Positions 1-8,331 of a stretch of DNA of 64,000 bases are shown here, one piece after another. The position numbers and the translations under genes were made by a program. The stretch lies in contig JAKDSA010000009.1 in NCBI GenBank assembly GCA_030457025.1, positions 1 through 64,000 of the forward strand, given 5' to 3'. The notes under the pieces are model-generated. The model ran no database searches, was not told the DNA's origin, and worked only from the letters and a program-made list of their open reading frames with translations. The first letter of the stretch is position 1. The number at the start of each line of letters is the position of its first letter. Origin of the DNA: Brevibacterium sp. Lineage in GTDB: Bacteria > Actinomycetota > Actinomycetes > Actinomycetales > Brevibacteriaceae.

Positions 1-1045
1 CCAGGGTCTGGATTCCGGCCCAGGTGCAGAACATCGCCGTCTCCGAGGCATTGAGTTTCGCCATGGCCGCCGCGGCGGTGACCTTCTCCCGCGGCACCGC
101 ATCACCCGCATCGATCATCCGAGCCGCATTGAGGACCTGCAGCCAGGCGGAATCGATGCGCGCGGCCATGTCTGCAAGCCGGAAGGCCACAGCCTGGTGA
201 TCGATGATCGGTGTGCCGAACTGTATGCGTTCACGCGCATAGTCGCGGGCATATTCGTAGGCGGCCCTGGCCGTGCCCAATGACGCTGCACCGAGGACCA
301 CACGGGAGATGTCGAAGGTGCGCATCAGCCCGTAGAAGCCCTGCCCCTCCTCGCCGAGGCGGTTGTGACTCGGCACGAACGCATCGGAGAAGAAGATCTC
401 CCGGCACACGATCGCACGCTGGCCCATCTTCTTCATCGGCGCCCCGAACTCCATACCCTCGGTGCCGTGTGGCAGGAGGAAGGCCGTGACCCCGCGCGAG
501 CGCTGAGCAGGATCGGTCTTGGCGAAGACGACATACCCCTCAGCCAGTCCGGCGTTGGAGATCCAGACCTTCTGCCCGTTGAGCAGGTATCCGCCCTCGA
601 CAGGCTCGGCCCTGGTGGTGATCGAGGCGGAGTCGGACCCCGAACCCGGTTCGGTCGTCGCCAGAGCGGTGAAGACCGGGTCTGGCCCGGTCAGGGGACG
701 CAGCCAGGTTTCCTTCTGTTCCTCGGTGCCCAGCGCCAGGACCGGATCGGCGAAGAAGCCGTTCGAGCACAGCAGGTTTCCGATGCCGGGATCCCCGAAG
801 CACAGCTGCTCCTGGACGAGGCATTGGGTGAAGACGTCGGTGAAGCCACCGCCCCCGTACTCCTCGGGGATCATGAAATCGGTGATGCCCACGCGTGCCG
901 CCTCGCGGAACAGCTCAACCGGGGACTCGGTGTCCGCCTCGTCGACGCCCGGACCTGCCGGGCGGATCTTGTCCTTCGCAAACGTGCGGCACAGTTCGAT
1001 GATGTCATTCTGCTCGTCGGTCAGCGGCCAGGATGTGTAGCTCAT
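1..1045 (-). CDS. Acyl-CoA dehydrogenase, partial (3' end beyond window edge)
   Basis: The protein starts MSYTSWPLTDEQ and reads open to the window edge, about 348 residues of an expected 380-390. The family oxidises an acyl-CoA to the 2,3-enoyl-CoA with FAD. Visible marks are the FAD-binding stretch TTEPGSGSDS near residue 130, a following SNAG segment, and the helical C-terminal domain containing RERIQFGTPI. The catalytic Glu region lies outside the window. The ATG overlaps the stop of the upstream ThDP enzyme by 4 nt (ATGA), so the two are translationally coupled. It is the last visible gene of a TetR-controlled catabolic operon; isovaleryl- or 2-methylacyl-CoA are plausible substrates by context only. 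Confidence 0.9.
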   Translation of the reverse strand, partial: MSYTSWPLTDEQNDIIELCRTFAKDKIRPAGPGVDEADTESPVELFREAARVGITDFMIPEEYGGGGFTDVFTQCLVQEQLCFGDPGIGNLLCSNGFFADPVLALGTEEQKETWLRPLTGPDPVFTALATTEPGSGSDSASITTRAEPVEGGYLLNGQKVWISNAGLAEGYVVFAKTDPAQRSRGVTAFLLPHGTEGMEFGAPMKKMGQRAIVCREIFFSDAFVPSHNRLGEEGQGFYGLMRTFDISRVVLGAASLGTARAAYEYARDYARERIQFGTPIIDHQAVAFRLADMAARIDSAWLQVLNAARMIDAGDAVPREKVTAAAAMAKLNASETAMFCTWAGIQTL

Positions 1046-2742
1046 GTCAGGTCCCTCTCTTCGTTCGCAGCCGCCTGCTCGGTTGGCCGCGTCTGCCGGG
1101 ATCGGCCCAGCATGTCCGTGGCGGCTCGGGAGTCCTCGGTCATATGGATGAGGGTCGGGCCTGCGAAGTCCTCGGCCTGCCTCAGCGCCGAGTGCAGCTG
1201 GGTCTGCGTCTCGACGTGGAGACCGCGAGCGCCCATCGACTGAGCTAGGGCCGGGAAGTCGGGGCCCAGCAGTGCCACACCCGCAGGAGTGTCACCGCGA
1301 TCGGCCATCTCATTGCGAATCTCCCCGTAGCCGCCGTTGTCGACGATGATGAGTGACAGTGATGCTCGTGCCTGCACTGCTGCGGCGAGTTCGGCGATCG
1401 TGAACATCGCGCCCCCGTCGCCCTCGATCGCCACGACCCGGGCTTCGGGGACGGCGAGTTTCGCACCGATCCCCGCCGGCAGCCCGTACCCCAGGGTTCC
1501 TGCGCCTGCCGGGTAGAGGAAGCGGTCACCTCGGCGAGCTTTCCATCCGGTCTGGACTCCGTAATAGCAGCACATCGCGGAATCGGCGGCGACGATGACC
1601 GGTGAGGCCGCCGAGGTGGTGTAGTCATTCAGCCCGCCGCACAGCTGTGCCCAGGGTGCGCCTTCAACCTCGGCCGCGGCCGTGATCGTGTCCTGCCAAC
1701 CGCGCAGCCACTGGCTTGCCGCCTGTGAGAGGCTGGGCGATCTGGCCTGGCGCAGCTGGTGCGTCAGCGCAATCGTCGAGTCCTTCGCGTCGGCTGGGAT
1801 GGGGTGGGTGACGCGGGCGTTGCGCAGCATCTGGACCTCGTCGAGGTCGATGCGGACAACCGTGTCCGGCAGAGGCAGCGGCTCGGGCCAGAAATCACTG
1901 GGAGCAAGTTCCGTGCCGATGGCGACGACGGCATCAGCAGCACTGAGCAGTTCCGGCAGCGCTTCGAGGACTCCGATGGCGCCGAGGTTGTTCTCGAAGT
2001 CATCGTCGATCGTTCCCTTTGCGTTCGAGGACAGGATGACCCCGGCGCCGAGCGCCTGGGAGAGCTCTGCGATCTCTTCCCCGGCGCTGCGGGCGCCGGC
2101 ACCGACGATGAGGAGAGGGCGCTGGGAGCCGGCCAGCGCCTCGGCGGCGGACCTGATGGCCGACGGTTCCGGTGCCGGCACGGACCGGGTCACTGCCGGG
2201 TGCAGCCAACCGGGTCCTCTCGCCTCGATGAGGTCGAGCGGGATCTCGATGTAGGCGGGACGGGTGCGCCCGGTTCGCATACTCGACAGCGCCTGTCCGA
2301 CTGCCAGGGACACCTCACCGGGGCTGGTCACCCGGTGGCTGCCTCCCAGGACAGCTTCGACGGCCTGGCCCTGGTTGCGCACCTCGTGGAGCAGTCCGTT
2401 TCCGCGACCGGGGTGGGTCAGTGGCATGCCGGGGCTGACGAGCAGGACCGGGACCGAATCGGTGAATGACTGCAGCAGCGCGGTCAGCGCGTTGAACACT
2501 GCCGGCCCCGTCGTCGTGACAACGACCTGCACCTCGCCGGTGACGCGGGCCGCGCCGTCGGCCATGTACCCGGCTCCCTGCTCGTGCCGAGGTGAGACGA
2601 TGTCGATGCCCTCGACTGCCAGCTGCGCGAAGATCTCAAGATTGTGGGTCCCGGGGATGCCGAAGACCCGCGTGATTCCCTCGGCTCTCAGCGCACGGGC
2701 CAGATGTGCCCCGCCGGTGATCTCACTCTGTTCCTCTGTCAT
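1042..2742 (-). CDS. Thiamine diphosphate-dependent enzyme, acetolactate synthase/2-oxo acid decarboxylase-like
   Basis: 566 residues with the three-domain ThDP-enzyme layout. The N-terminal domain has the activating Glu in PRHEQGAGY (Glu54), and the C-terminal ThDP domain has EGDGG near residues 440-444 followed by VDNGGYGE, the GDG...N cofactor/Mg motif. The family includes acetolactate synthase, benzoylformate decarboxylase and indolepyruvate/phenylpyruvate decarboxylases. No small regulatory subunit is nearby, and it sits between an acyl-CoA synthetase and an acyl-CoA dehydrogenase, so a catabolic decarboxylase or lyase is more likely than a biosynthetic acetolactate synthase; that is inference. 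The start follows AGAAGGAG at good spacing and overlaps the upstream stop by 4 nt. Confidence 0.82.
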   Translation of the reverse strand: MTEEQSEITGGAHLARALRAEGITRVFGIPGTHNLEIFAQLAVEGIDIVSPRHEQGAGYMADGAARVTGEVQVVVTTTGPAVFNALTALLQSFTDSVPVLLVSPGMPLTHPGRGNGLLHEVRNQGQAVEAVLGGSHRVTSPGEVSLAVGQALSSMRTGRTRPAYIEIPLDLIEARGPGWLHPAVTRSVPAPEPSAIRSAAEALAGSQRPLLIVGAGARSAGEEIAELSQALGAGVILSSNAKGTIDDDFENNLGAIGVLEALPELLSAADAVVAIGTELAPSDFWPEPLPLPDTVVRIDLDEVQMLRNARVTHPIPADAKDSTIALTHQLRQARSPSLSQAASQWLRGWQDTITAAAEVEGAPWAQLCGGLNDYTTSAASPVIVAADSAMCCYYGVQTGWKARRGDRFLYPAGAGTLGYGLPAGIGAKLAVPEARVVAIEGDGGAMFTIAELAAAVQARASLSLIIVDNGGYGEIRNEMADRGDTPAGVALLGPDFPALAQSMGARGLHVETQTQLHSALRQAEDFAGPTLIHMTEDSRAATDMLGRSRQTRPTEQAAANEERDLT

Positions 2743-4883
2743 AGTGGCTCCTTCTCGCCATTTCGGTCACTGTCGGTGCTGCTGGTGCTGCTGGTCCTAT
2801 CGTCGTCGCCGATGTCACGGTCACGGTCGCTGTCGCTGTCGCTGTCTTCACTGTCGTTGACCGGATCTGTCACGACCAGTGCGTCGACCGCAAGCGCCCC
2901 AACGGGGGTGACGCGGACCGGATTGATCTCGATCTCCTGGATCTCATTGCTGCCCGCAATCAGGCGGGAGACCGAGACGATGATTTGGGCCAGTTCGTCG
3001 AGGTCGGCTGCCGGCTTCCCCCGCCATCCGGTCAGCAGCCGATAGCATGTCAGCCGCGAGACCATGTCGAGAGCTTCCGCGTGCGAGACCGGTGCCAGCT
3101 CGAGCCAGGTGTCACCGTAGAGCTCTGTCTCGGTTCCTCCGGCCCCCACCATCACAATGGGCCCGAAGTTCTCGTCCCGTCGTCCGCCGACGAGGATCTC
3201 GACGACCTCTTTGCGGGTGTCCATCTCCTCGACGATGTACTCGCCCTCGCCGAGCCGGGCCACCATCTCCGCATGGGCGCCTTCGAGTGCTGCGGTGTCG
3301 CCGAGCCCGAGGGCGATCGCGGCGAGTTCGGTTTTGTGGGCGGGCCACCCGGCCTTGAGCACGAACGGCGGTGTCAGGCTGGAGCCGGACATCACCTCGG
3401 CGAGCGTGGTTCCGCGGCTGAGGGTCACTGCCCGCGGCACGGGCACCCCGGCCGCGGAGATCGTGTCCCGGGCCGCACCGTACCCGGTCCCCCAGGGCGT
3501 GACCGGGCCCGATTGCTCCAGGGCTTCGGTGATGCGCCCGGCGTGCGAGGCGTAGAAGCCGGCGCCGGCAACGACACGCATGACCGAATCGATCGAGGTG
3601 TAGACGGGAATCGAGTTCTCCCATAGTGCTGCCACGGCGCGCGAATCGGCGCTCATCGAGTGGACGATGAGGGGTTTGCGGTGGCCGCGCACGATCGCAC
3701 CCAGCCGGTCCACTTCGGCCAGCTCTGCCTCGAGGAGAGCAGGGATGTCCTCGCCGTAGCAGCCGAAGTACCCGCTGAGGATGACTGCGTGAAGCGCCCC
3801 ATCGGCCAGGAGCTCGTCGACGAGGCGTGAGTGCACCGACAGGTCCGCCTCCCCCGCCCCGTCGAGGTCGATCGGGTTGTCGATGTGCCCGGCCTGCGGG
3901 AGGTGGGCTTCGACGCGGGTGCGGGTGGCGGCGTCGAGGACATCGACGCGCAGCCCATGGGACTCCGCTCGGTCCGCCGCGATCGCGCCCTGCCCACCGG
4001 AGTCGGAGATGATGGCGATCCTCCTGCCCTCAGGCAGCCAGGATGTGGCGAGGAAACCGGCGAGTTCAACGGCCTCACCGGGGGTGGAGAGTCGGATGGC
4101 ACCGGCGGCTCGGCAGGCGGCATCGACCGTGTCCATCGCCGAGGTGAGCGATCCGGTGTGTGATCTCGCGAGCCTGGCCCCGGCGTCCGATTGGCCCGTG
4201 GTGAGGATCATTGTGGGCTTTCCGGCCGCGCGCAGTGCCTGCATGGCCGAGACCAGGGCGCTGCCGCCGGTGAAGGATTCGAGGTAGAGAACGACCTGTG
4301 TGGTGTCGGCATCGTCGACGAGGGTGTTCAGGATCTCTGCCGCCCGGACGTCGGACTGCCCGCCGATGGAGGCGAAACGTGAGATCCCGAGTCCGCTGCG
4401 TGCGGAGAGGGTGGCGATCTCCGTTCCCAATTGACCGCTCTGCGTCACCACAGCCAGAGAGCCTGGGGTGAAGTTTCCCCAGGCCAGAAGGAGATCGTTG
4501 CCCGAATCGACGACGCCCAAGGATGAGGGGCCGATGAGACGTGCGCCCGCAGACACGATGCGCTCTGCCAGGTTGGCAGCGCCGGGAACCCTGGACGAGA
4601 TGATGAGGAAGGCCGTCACTCCTGCGGCAAGCGCCTCGTCCACCACAGCCGGAACACCAGTGCCGGGGATCGATATGACCAGAAGCTCCGGGGTCTCCGG
4701 CAGGTCAGCGAGACTCGCGAACGTGGGCTCGGACTGGATTGAGGCGACCCGGGAATTGATGAGGTGGACCCTGCGCCGGTGGGCGCCTTCCAGCGCACCT
4801 GCGGAGAGCCAGAACCCCCATTTCGCTGGGTCGTTCGAGGCTCCGAGGACGGCGACGCTGCCGGGGTCGAAGAACCGGTTCAT
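2739..4883 (-). CDS. NDP-forming acyl-CoA synthetase (single-chain, ATP-grasp)
   Basis: 714 residues from ATG 4883 (MNRFFDPGSVAVLGAS), 4 nt after the upstream stop. An in-frame start at 4988 would overlap the dehydrogenase gene and lacks the family sequence. Domains in order are a CoA-binding Rossmann domain (residues 5-130), two succinyl-CoA-ligase-like flavodoxin folds (VVTQSGQLG; IISDSGGQG), and a C-terminal ATP-grasp domain (FVLKAGWPAHK; EIEINPVRV). The class makes acyl-CoA from a carboxylic acid, ATP and CoA, releasing ADP and phosphate. It would supply the acyl-CoA used by the dehydrogenase two genes down. The last ~40 residues are an Asp/Ser/Arg-rich tail not typical of the family, encoded by short tandem repeats near 2761-2860. 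Confidence 0.88.
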   Translation of the reverse strand: MNRFFDPGSVAVLGASNDPAKWGFWLSAGALEGAHRRRVHLINSRVASIQSEPTFASLADLPETPELLVISIPGTGVPAVVDEALAAGVTAFLIISSRVPGAANLAERIVSAGARLIGPSSLGVVDSGNDLLLAWGNFTPGSLAVVTQSGQLGTEIATLSARSGLGISRFASIGGQSDVRAAEILNTLVDDADTTQVVLYLESFTGGSALVSAMQALRAAGKPTMILTTGQSDAGARLARSHTGSLTSAMDTVDAACRAAGAIRLSTPGEAVELAGFLATSWLPEGRRIAIISDSGGQGAIAADRAESHGLRVDVLDAATRTRVEAHLPQAGHIDNPIDLDGAGEADLSVHSRLVDELLADGALHAVILSGYFGCYGEDIPALLEAELAEVDRLGAIVRGHRKPLIVHSMSADSRAVAALWENSIPVYTSIDSVMRVVAGAGFYASHAGRITEALEQSGPVTPWGTGYGAARDTISAAGVPVPRAVTLSRGTTLAEVMSGSSLTPPFVLKAGWPAHKTELAAIALGLGDTAALEGAHAEMVARLGEGEYIVEEMDTRKEVVEILVGGRRDENFGPIVMVGAGGTETELYGDTWLELAPVSHAEALDMVSRLTCYRLLTGWRGKPAADLDELAQIIVSVSRLIAGSNEIQEIEINPVRVTPVGALAVDALVVTDPVNDSEDSDSDSDRDRDIGDDDRTSSTSSTDSDRNGEKEPL

Positions 4884-4887
4884 GGTT

Positions 4888-6057
4888 CTACCGGTCTGCC
4901 ATCGAGTCGGACCGGAGAACTTCGAGGTTCGCGTCGACCCTTGCCTGCCCCGCCTGCCGAGGGGTGATGTGCTGCCGGCCGGCCTCATCCAGGACGTCGC
5001 GCGTGAGTTCGCGCAGAGTCGTCGTCACGATCGACCTGCTGGCCTCCCAGCTGCCATCGACATCGCCGAACGTCACCCACCACCACCATGCATTCGTCGC
5101 CGAGTTCGCCAGGAAATCGGGAACGACTGTGACACCGCGAGCCTGCAGGAGGTCTTCGGCCTCAGGCAGGACTGGCATGTTCGCAGCCTCGACGATGAGC
5201 CCGGCGGTGATGGTCTCGCAGTTCTCAGGCGTGATCGCGTAGCTGACCGCGGCGGGAACAAGCACATCGGCGTCAGCGGCCAGCCAGTCTCCCCGATCGC
5301 CGTCCTGGTCCCCAGGGCGCAGCGTGGCTCGGTCGATGCCGCCGAAGGAATCGCGGGTTGCCAGCAGGGCTTCGACGTCGAGGCCGGCTGGGTTGGAGAC
5401 GAACCCATCCGCATCGGCGATGCCGACGATGCTCACACCTGCCTCGGCGAGGAAGCGGGCACTCGCCCCGCCCATCGATCCGAATCCTTGGATCACTGCG
5501 CTCGCGGATGCCGGGTCCCGGCCGTCGGCTTCGAGCGCCGCAATCACCGAGGTGGCCACTCCCAGTCCCCCGACGAGCTCGTCCTGGGTCACACCGTCAA
5601 CGATTGTGGAGAAAGCCGCAGCGGCCCGCGCTGCAGCCGCGTTCGGATCGTCCAGCAGCTTCTCGACGGCGCTCAGACCGCTTCCGAGACCACTTTCGGC
5701 GAGGATGTCGTCGATGTCGTTCTGACGTACACCCAGGTCCTCGCCGAGTGCCCAATAGGCCCGCATGATCGGGTTCATGGCGACGAGGAAGCGTCCGAGG
5801 ATGTCTGTGGCCCCAGGGGCGCGAGGATCGAAGTCGATGCCGCCTTTCGCCCCTCCGACGGGAACGTAGCGGCGGCCGGGTCGAAGGTGGATCGCCTCCT
5901 TGCGAGTCATCCCCTCAGCCAGTCCCCGCACCTCTTCGAGAGTGCAACCCTGACGCATTCGCAGGCCGCCCGAGGCTGTTTCCCTCACCAGTGTGTCGAT
6001 GACGACGAATCCGTGTGCTCCAGTGACCGGATCCTGCCAGGTGATGTCCATGAACAT
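4888..6057 (-). CDS. Glu/Leu/Phe/Val dehydrogenase family protein
   Basis: 389 residues. The family oxidatively deaminates an L-amino acid to the 2-oxo acid with NAD(P). The catalytic-Lys motif GGAKGGIDFDP is at residues 68-78 (Lys71), the Rossmann fingerprint GFGSMGG at 191-197, and a Trp-rich WWWWVTFGD segment near 335. GGAKGGI resembles glutamate dehydrogenases more than leucine dehydrogenases, but the length is nearer the shorter Leu/Phe/Val enzymes, so substrate cannot be assigned. It is the first gene of the operon: a GGGAG Shine-Dalgarno precedes ATG 6057 and a 7-6-7 palindrome lies just upstream. A second ATG two codons in is possible. Confidence 0.85.
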   Translation of the reverse strand: MFMDITWQDPVTGAHGFVVIDTLVRETASGGLRMRQGCTLEEVRGLAEGMTRKEAIHLRPGRRYVPVGGAKGGIDFDPRAPGATDILGRFLVAMNPIMRAYWALGEDLGVRQNDIDDILAESGLGSGLSAVEKLLDDPNAAAARAAAAFSTIVDGVTQDELVGGLGVATSVIAALEADGRDPASASAVIQGFGSMGGASARFLAEAGVSIVGIADADGFVSNPAGLDVEALLATRDSFGGIDRATLRPGDQDGDRGDWLAADADVLVPAAVSYAITPENCETITAGLIVEAANMPVLPEAEDLLQARGVTVVPDFLANSATNAWWWWVTFGDVDGSWEASRSIVTTTLRELTRDVLDEAGRQHITPRQAGQARVDANLEVLRSDSMADR

Positions 6058-6074
6058 GTCGCTCCCAAGGATTT

Positions 6075-6094
6075 AACTGAATCGCCGTTCAGTT
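6075..6094. promoter_or_regulatory. Palindromic operator candidate upstream of the catabolic operon
   Basis: Perfect 7-bp inverted repeat AACTGAA-N6-TTCAGTT, 18 nt upstream of the amino-acid dehydrogenase start and within the 106-nt gap below the tetR gene. Size and symmetry are typical of TetR-family operators, and its position would block transcription of the four-gene operon. Binding by the adjacent regulator is inferred. Confidence 0.55.
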
Positions 6095-6163
6095 GAGTTC
6101 AGACCACCAGTCTGGCCGTCCGAGACTGCTGCGTCAAGATCGATTTGGGAGCAGGTGCGAAGC

Positions 6164-6841
6164 TCAGTCCAATTCGCGTGCGACAAAGACGTCGACCCAG
6201 TTCGCCAGGGTCGCAGGCGTCACGGATTCGGGGTTGAAGATGAGTTGGATTGCCAGCCCGTCGAGGTAGGCGAGGATCCGTGTGGCACAGTCCTCGGCCG
6301 CCTCGGCGATTGTTGCGCCCGCGAACTCTCCCGCGCCCCCTCCTGAGGTATCCCCTGAGGTCTCTCCTGAGGCTTCTCCCGCCAGGTCCCCTGCCTCGGA
6401 GCACCGGAATTCCTCGGCTTCGAGTCCCTCGACGATGAGTCCAGCCAGAATCGTCTTCCACTCGCGGTCGAGTGCGGCGAACGTCGATCTCACCCCGTCG
6501 TCGAAGAGCCCGGCGGACCAGCCGTCGATCCAGATCTTCCAGCTCCTCGTCGAGCCGGTCGGCATGTACCACCGCAGGACGTCGCTCAGTCTCTTTCGTG
6601 CCGACTTCCGACCGGCTGCGAGTCGACGCGCCCGGTAGAGGTCGTTCTCCCCGGCATGCGCGAAGGCTGCGGCGACGAGGGCCTCCTTCGTCACGAAATG
6701 GTAGATGACCAGGCTCGGGCTCAGGCCCAGCCGTGCTGCGACATCGGCGACTCGGAGGGTGCGTAGGCCCGTGCTCTCGATCTCCTCCACGGTCGCTGCC
6801 AGGATCTCCTCCCGACGGACCGAGGCGCTCTTTCTGGGCAT
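6164..6841 (-). CDS. TetR-family transcriptional regulator
   Basis: 225 residues from ATG 6841 (MPRKSASVRREEIL), preceded by GGGGGAGAGG. A longer frame to 6901 would begin inside a palindrome and adds residues unlike the family. The N-terminal HTH at residues 10-52 (TLRVADVAARLGLSPSLVIYHF) is a classic TetR DNA-binding domain. The C-terminal ligand domain is less conserved. Near its middle are seven consecutive tetrapeptides of the form [D/E/G]-x-[S/A]-G (nt 6317-6400), encoded by 12-nt repeats; this could change in copy number without a frameshift. It is upstream of and co-oriented with the operon it probably controls. The ligand is unknown; an acyl-CoA or 2-oxo acid is a guess. Confidence 0.9.
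   Translation of the reverse strand: MPRKSASVRREEILAATVEEIESTGLRTLRVADVAARLGLSPSLVIYHFVTKEALVAAAFAHAGENDLYRARRLAAGRKSARKRLSDVLRWYMPTGSTRSWKIWIDGWSAGLFDDGVRSTFAALDREWKTILAGLIVEGLEAEEFRCSEAGDLAGEASGETSGDTSGGGAGEFAGATIAEAAEDCATRILAYLDGLAIQLIFNPESVTPATLANWVDVFVARELD
6317..6400 (-). repeat. 12-nt minisatellite inside the tetR gene
   Basis: Seven degenerate 12-nt units, based on TCYCCTGAGGYY on the plus strand, encode the tetrapeptides SEAG, DLAG, EASG, ETSG, DTSG, GGAG and EFAG in frame. Confidence 0.75.
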
Positions 6842-6865
6842 GAACCTCTCCCCCACACAGACAGA

Positions 6866-6902
6866 AATGGCTGTACAACAAGGTTCTTGTTGTACAGCCA
6901 TT
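6866..6902. promoter_or_regulatory. 37-nt perfect palindrome upstream of tetR (operator candidate)
   Basis: Two perfect 17-bp arms (6866-6882 and 6886-6902) are separated by GTT. The core TTGTTGTACA/TGTACAACAA lies 25-61 nt upstream of the tetR start. A TAGAAT that could serve as a -10 box on the minus strand overlaps its upstream edge, so a bound protein would cover the transcription start: autoregulation is the simplest reading. It is not GC-rich and has no clear U-tract, so a terminator for the M16 gene is less likely. Confidence 0.6.
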
Positions 6903-7012
6903 CTAAATGCTCACGGCATCGAGTTCTGCGCCATTGCCTCCGGGCACGCCCTTGCGTGCCTCAGCGCAGAGTCGTCTCAGCGCGGAATCTTCTCAGCGCA
7001 GAGTCATCTCAC

Positions 7013-8296
7013 TCAGGGCAGTGCGACGTCAGCCTGCGGTCCCACGAGGGACAGCGACTTCGGCCGGCTCATGAGGTCACTCGCCATCGTGGACACCTGC
7101 TCGGCAGTGACCGAACGGACGCGCTCGATGAGGTTCAGTGGCGATTCGAGCGGGATCCCGAAGAGCTCCGATCTGGCCAGGCGGTTCATGCGTGCTGCCG
7201 AGGACTCGAGTCCGAGGACCATCGACCCCGAGAGCTGAGATACGATCGCGTCCAACTCCGTCCGGCTCGGGGCCTCCTGCGCCAGTCGGTCCCATTCGGC
7301 CAGCGCCAGGTCGACGACGGCCTGACCGTTCTCGGGTGTGCATCCGGCGTAGATGCCGAACGTGCCGAAATCGGTGAACTGGCTTGCCACGCAGTTGACG
7401 GCGTAGGCGAGCCCACGCTGTTCGCGCACACTCTGGAACAGTCGCGAGGACATGCCCCCGCCGAGCATCGTCAGCAGCACCGAATAGACGAAGCGATCGG
7501 GATGCCCCTCTTCAAGACCTTCGCAGCCGAGCAGGATGCCCAGCTGTTCGGTGTCCTTGACGGTGTGCGATCGTCCGGAATGGAACGTAGGCGCCACCCG
7601 CGCCGCGCGTCCGTGACTCGAACCGGCCGCATCAGACTCGTCCCAGGCATGTGTTCGGGCCTCGGAGCCGATGCCCGCCTGACTCAGTGCATCCTCGACC
7701 ATGACCAGAACCTCGTCGTGGGTGGCACCGCCTGCGGCGGCGATGACCAGGCGAGGGGGAACATAGGTCGTGAAATGGTGTTCGAGCAGTGTGTGATGGC
7801 CCAGCACCCGGATCTGGTCCTTGGTCGCGCCGACCGGGCGCGCCAGTGGGTGGTCGCCGAAGATGAGCTTGTCGAAGTCATCGAACAGGACCTCACCGGG
7901 ATCGTCGGCCGACATCGCCAACTCTTCGATGATGACTCCGCGCTCGCGTTCGAACTCCTCAGCATCCAGCTTCGAGTTCGAGACCATGTCGACGAGCAGA
8001 GCAGTGATGTCCGACAGGTCTGTGACCAGGCAGCGGGAGTAGTAGCAGGTGAGTTCCTTGGCCGTGATGGCGTTGGAGTCTCCCCCGGTCCGGTCGAAGG
8101 CTGCGGCGATCGTCTTCGCATCCTTCGTCGGCGTTCCTTTGAAGAGCATGTGCTCGAGGAAATGGGTCGATCCGGCGGTCTCGATCGATTCGTCACGCGA
8201 ACCGGCCGCGACCCAGATGCCGATGGTCTCCGACGCCAGCCCGGGCATGTGTTCGGTGGTCACCGTCAAACCACCGGGGAGGACAGACCGATCAAT
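7013..8296 (-). CDS. M16-family zinc metallopeptidase (pitrilysin-like)
   Basis: The M16 zinc motif HFLEH lies near residues 45-49, with a downstream ERGVIIEELAMS segment supplying the further Glu ligands. About 427 residues matches single-chain bacterial processing-protease homologues, normally encoded just after pnp as here. The start is odd: no ATG, GTG or TTG gives the conserved SVLPGGLTVTTEHM opening. The first standard codon, TTG 8269, would delete the conserved VLPGG. An ATT at 8296 sits 8 nt after a strong GGGGAGG, so I placed the start there. TTG 8269 remains the conservative alternative. Confidence 0.85.
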   Translation of the reverse strand: MDRSVLPGGLTVTTEHMPGLASETIGIWVAAGSRDESIETAGSTHFLEHMLFKGTPTKDAKTIAAAFDRTGGDSNAITAKELTCYYSRCLVTDLSDITALLVDMVSNSKLDAEEFERERGVIIEELAMSADDPGEVLFDDFDKLIFGDHPLARPVGATKDQIRVLGHHTLLEHHFTTYVPPRLVIAAAGGATHDEVLVMVEDALSQAGIGSEARTHAWDESDAAGSSHGRAARVAPTFHSGRSHTVKDTEQLGILLGCEGLEEGHPDRFVYSVLLTMLGGGMSSRLFQSVREQRGLAYAVNCVASQFTDFGTFGIYAGCTPENGQAVVDLALAEWDRLAQEAPSRTELDAIVSQLSGSMVLGLESSAARMNRLARSELFGIPLESPLNLIERVRSVTAEQVSTMASDLMSRPKSLSLVGPQADVALP

Positions 8297-8331
8297 TCGG
8301 CTGCCCTCCCCGGTGTGAGAATCTTTGAGTA

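Noticed and set aside
365-1243. Long plus-strand ORF opposite the acyl-CoA dehydrogenase
   Set aside because: The minus strand gives clear family motifs; the plus-strand product is an Arg/Gly-rich shadow of GC-rich codon usage. The same holds for other long antisense frames, e.g. 4468-6096, 6887-8584, 16353-18101 and 56923-58098.
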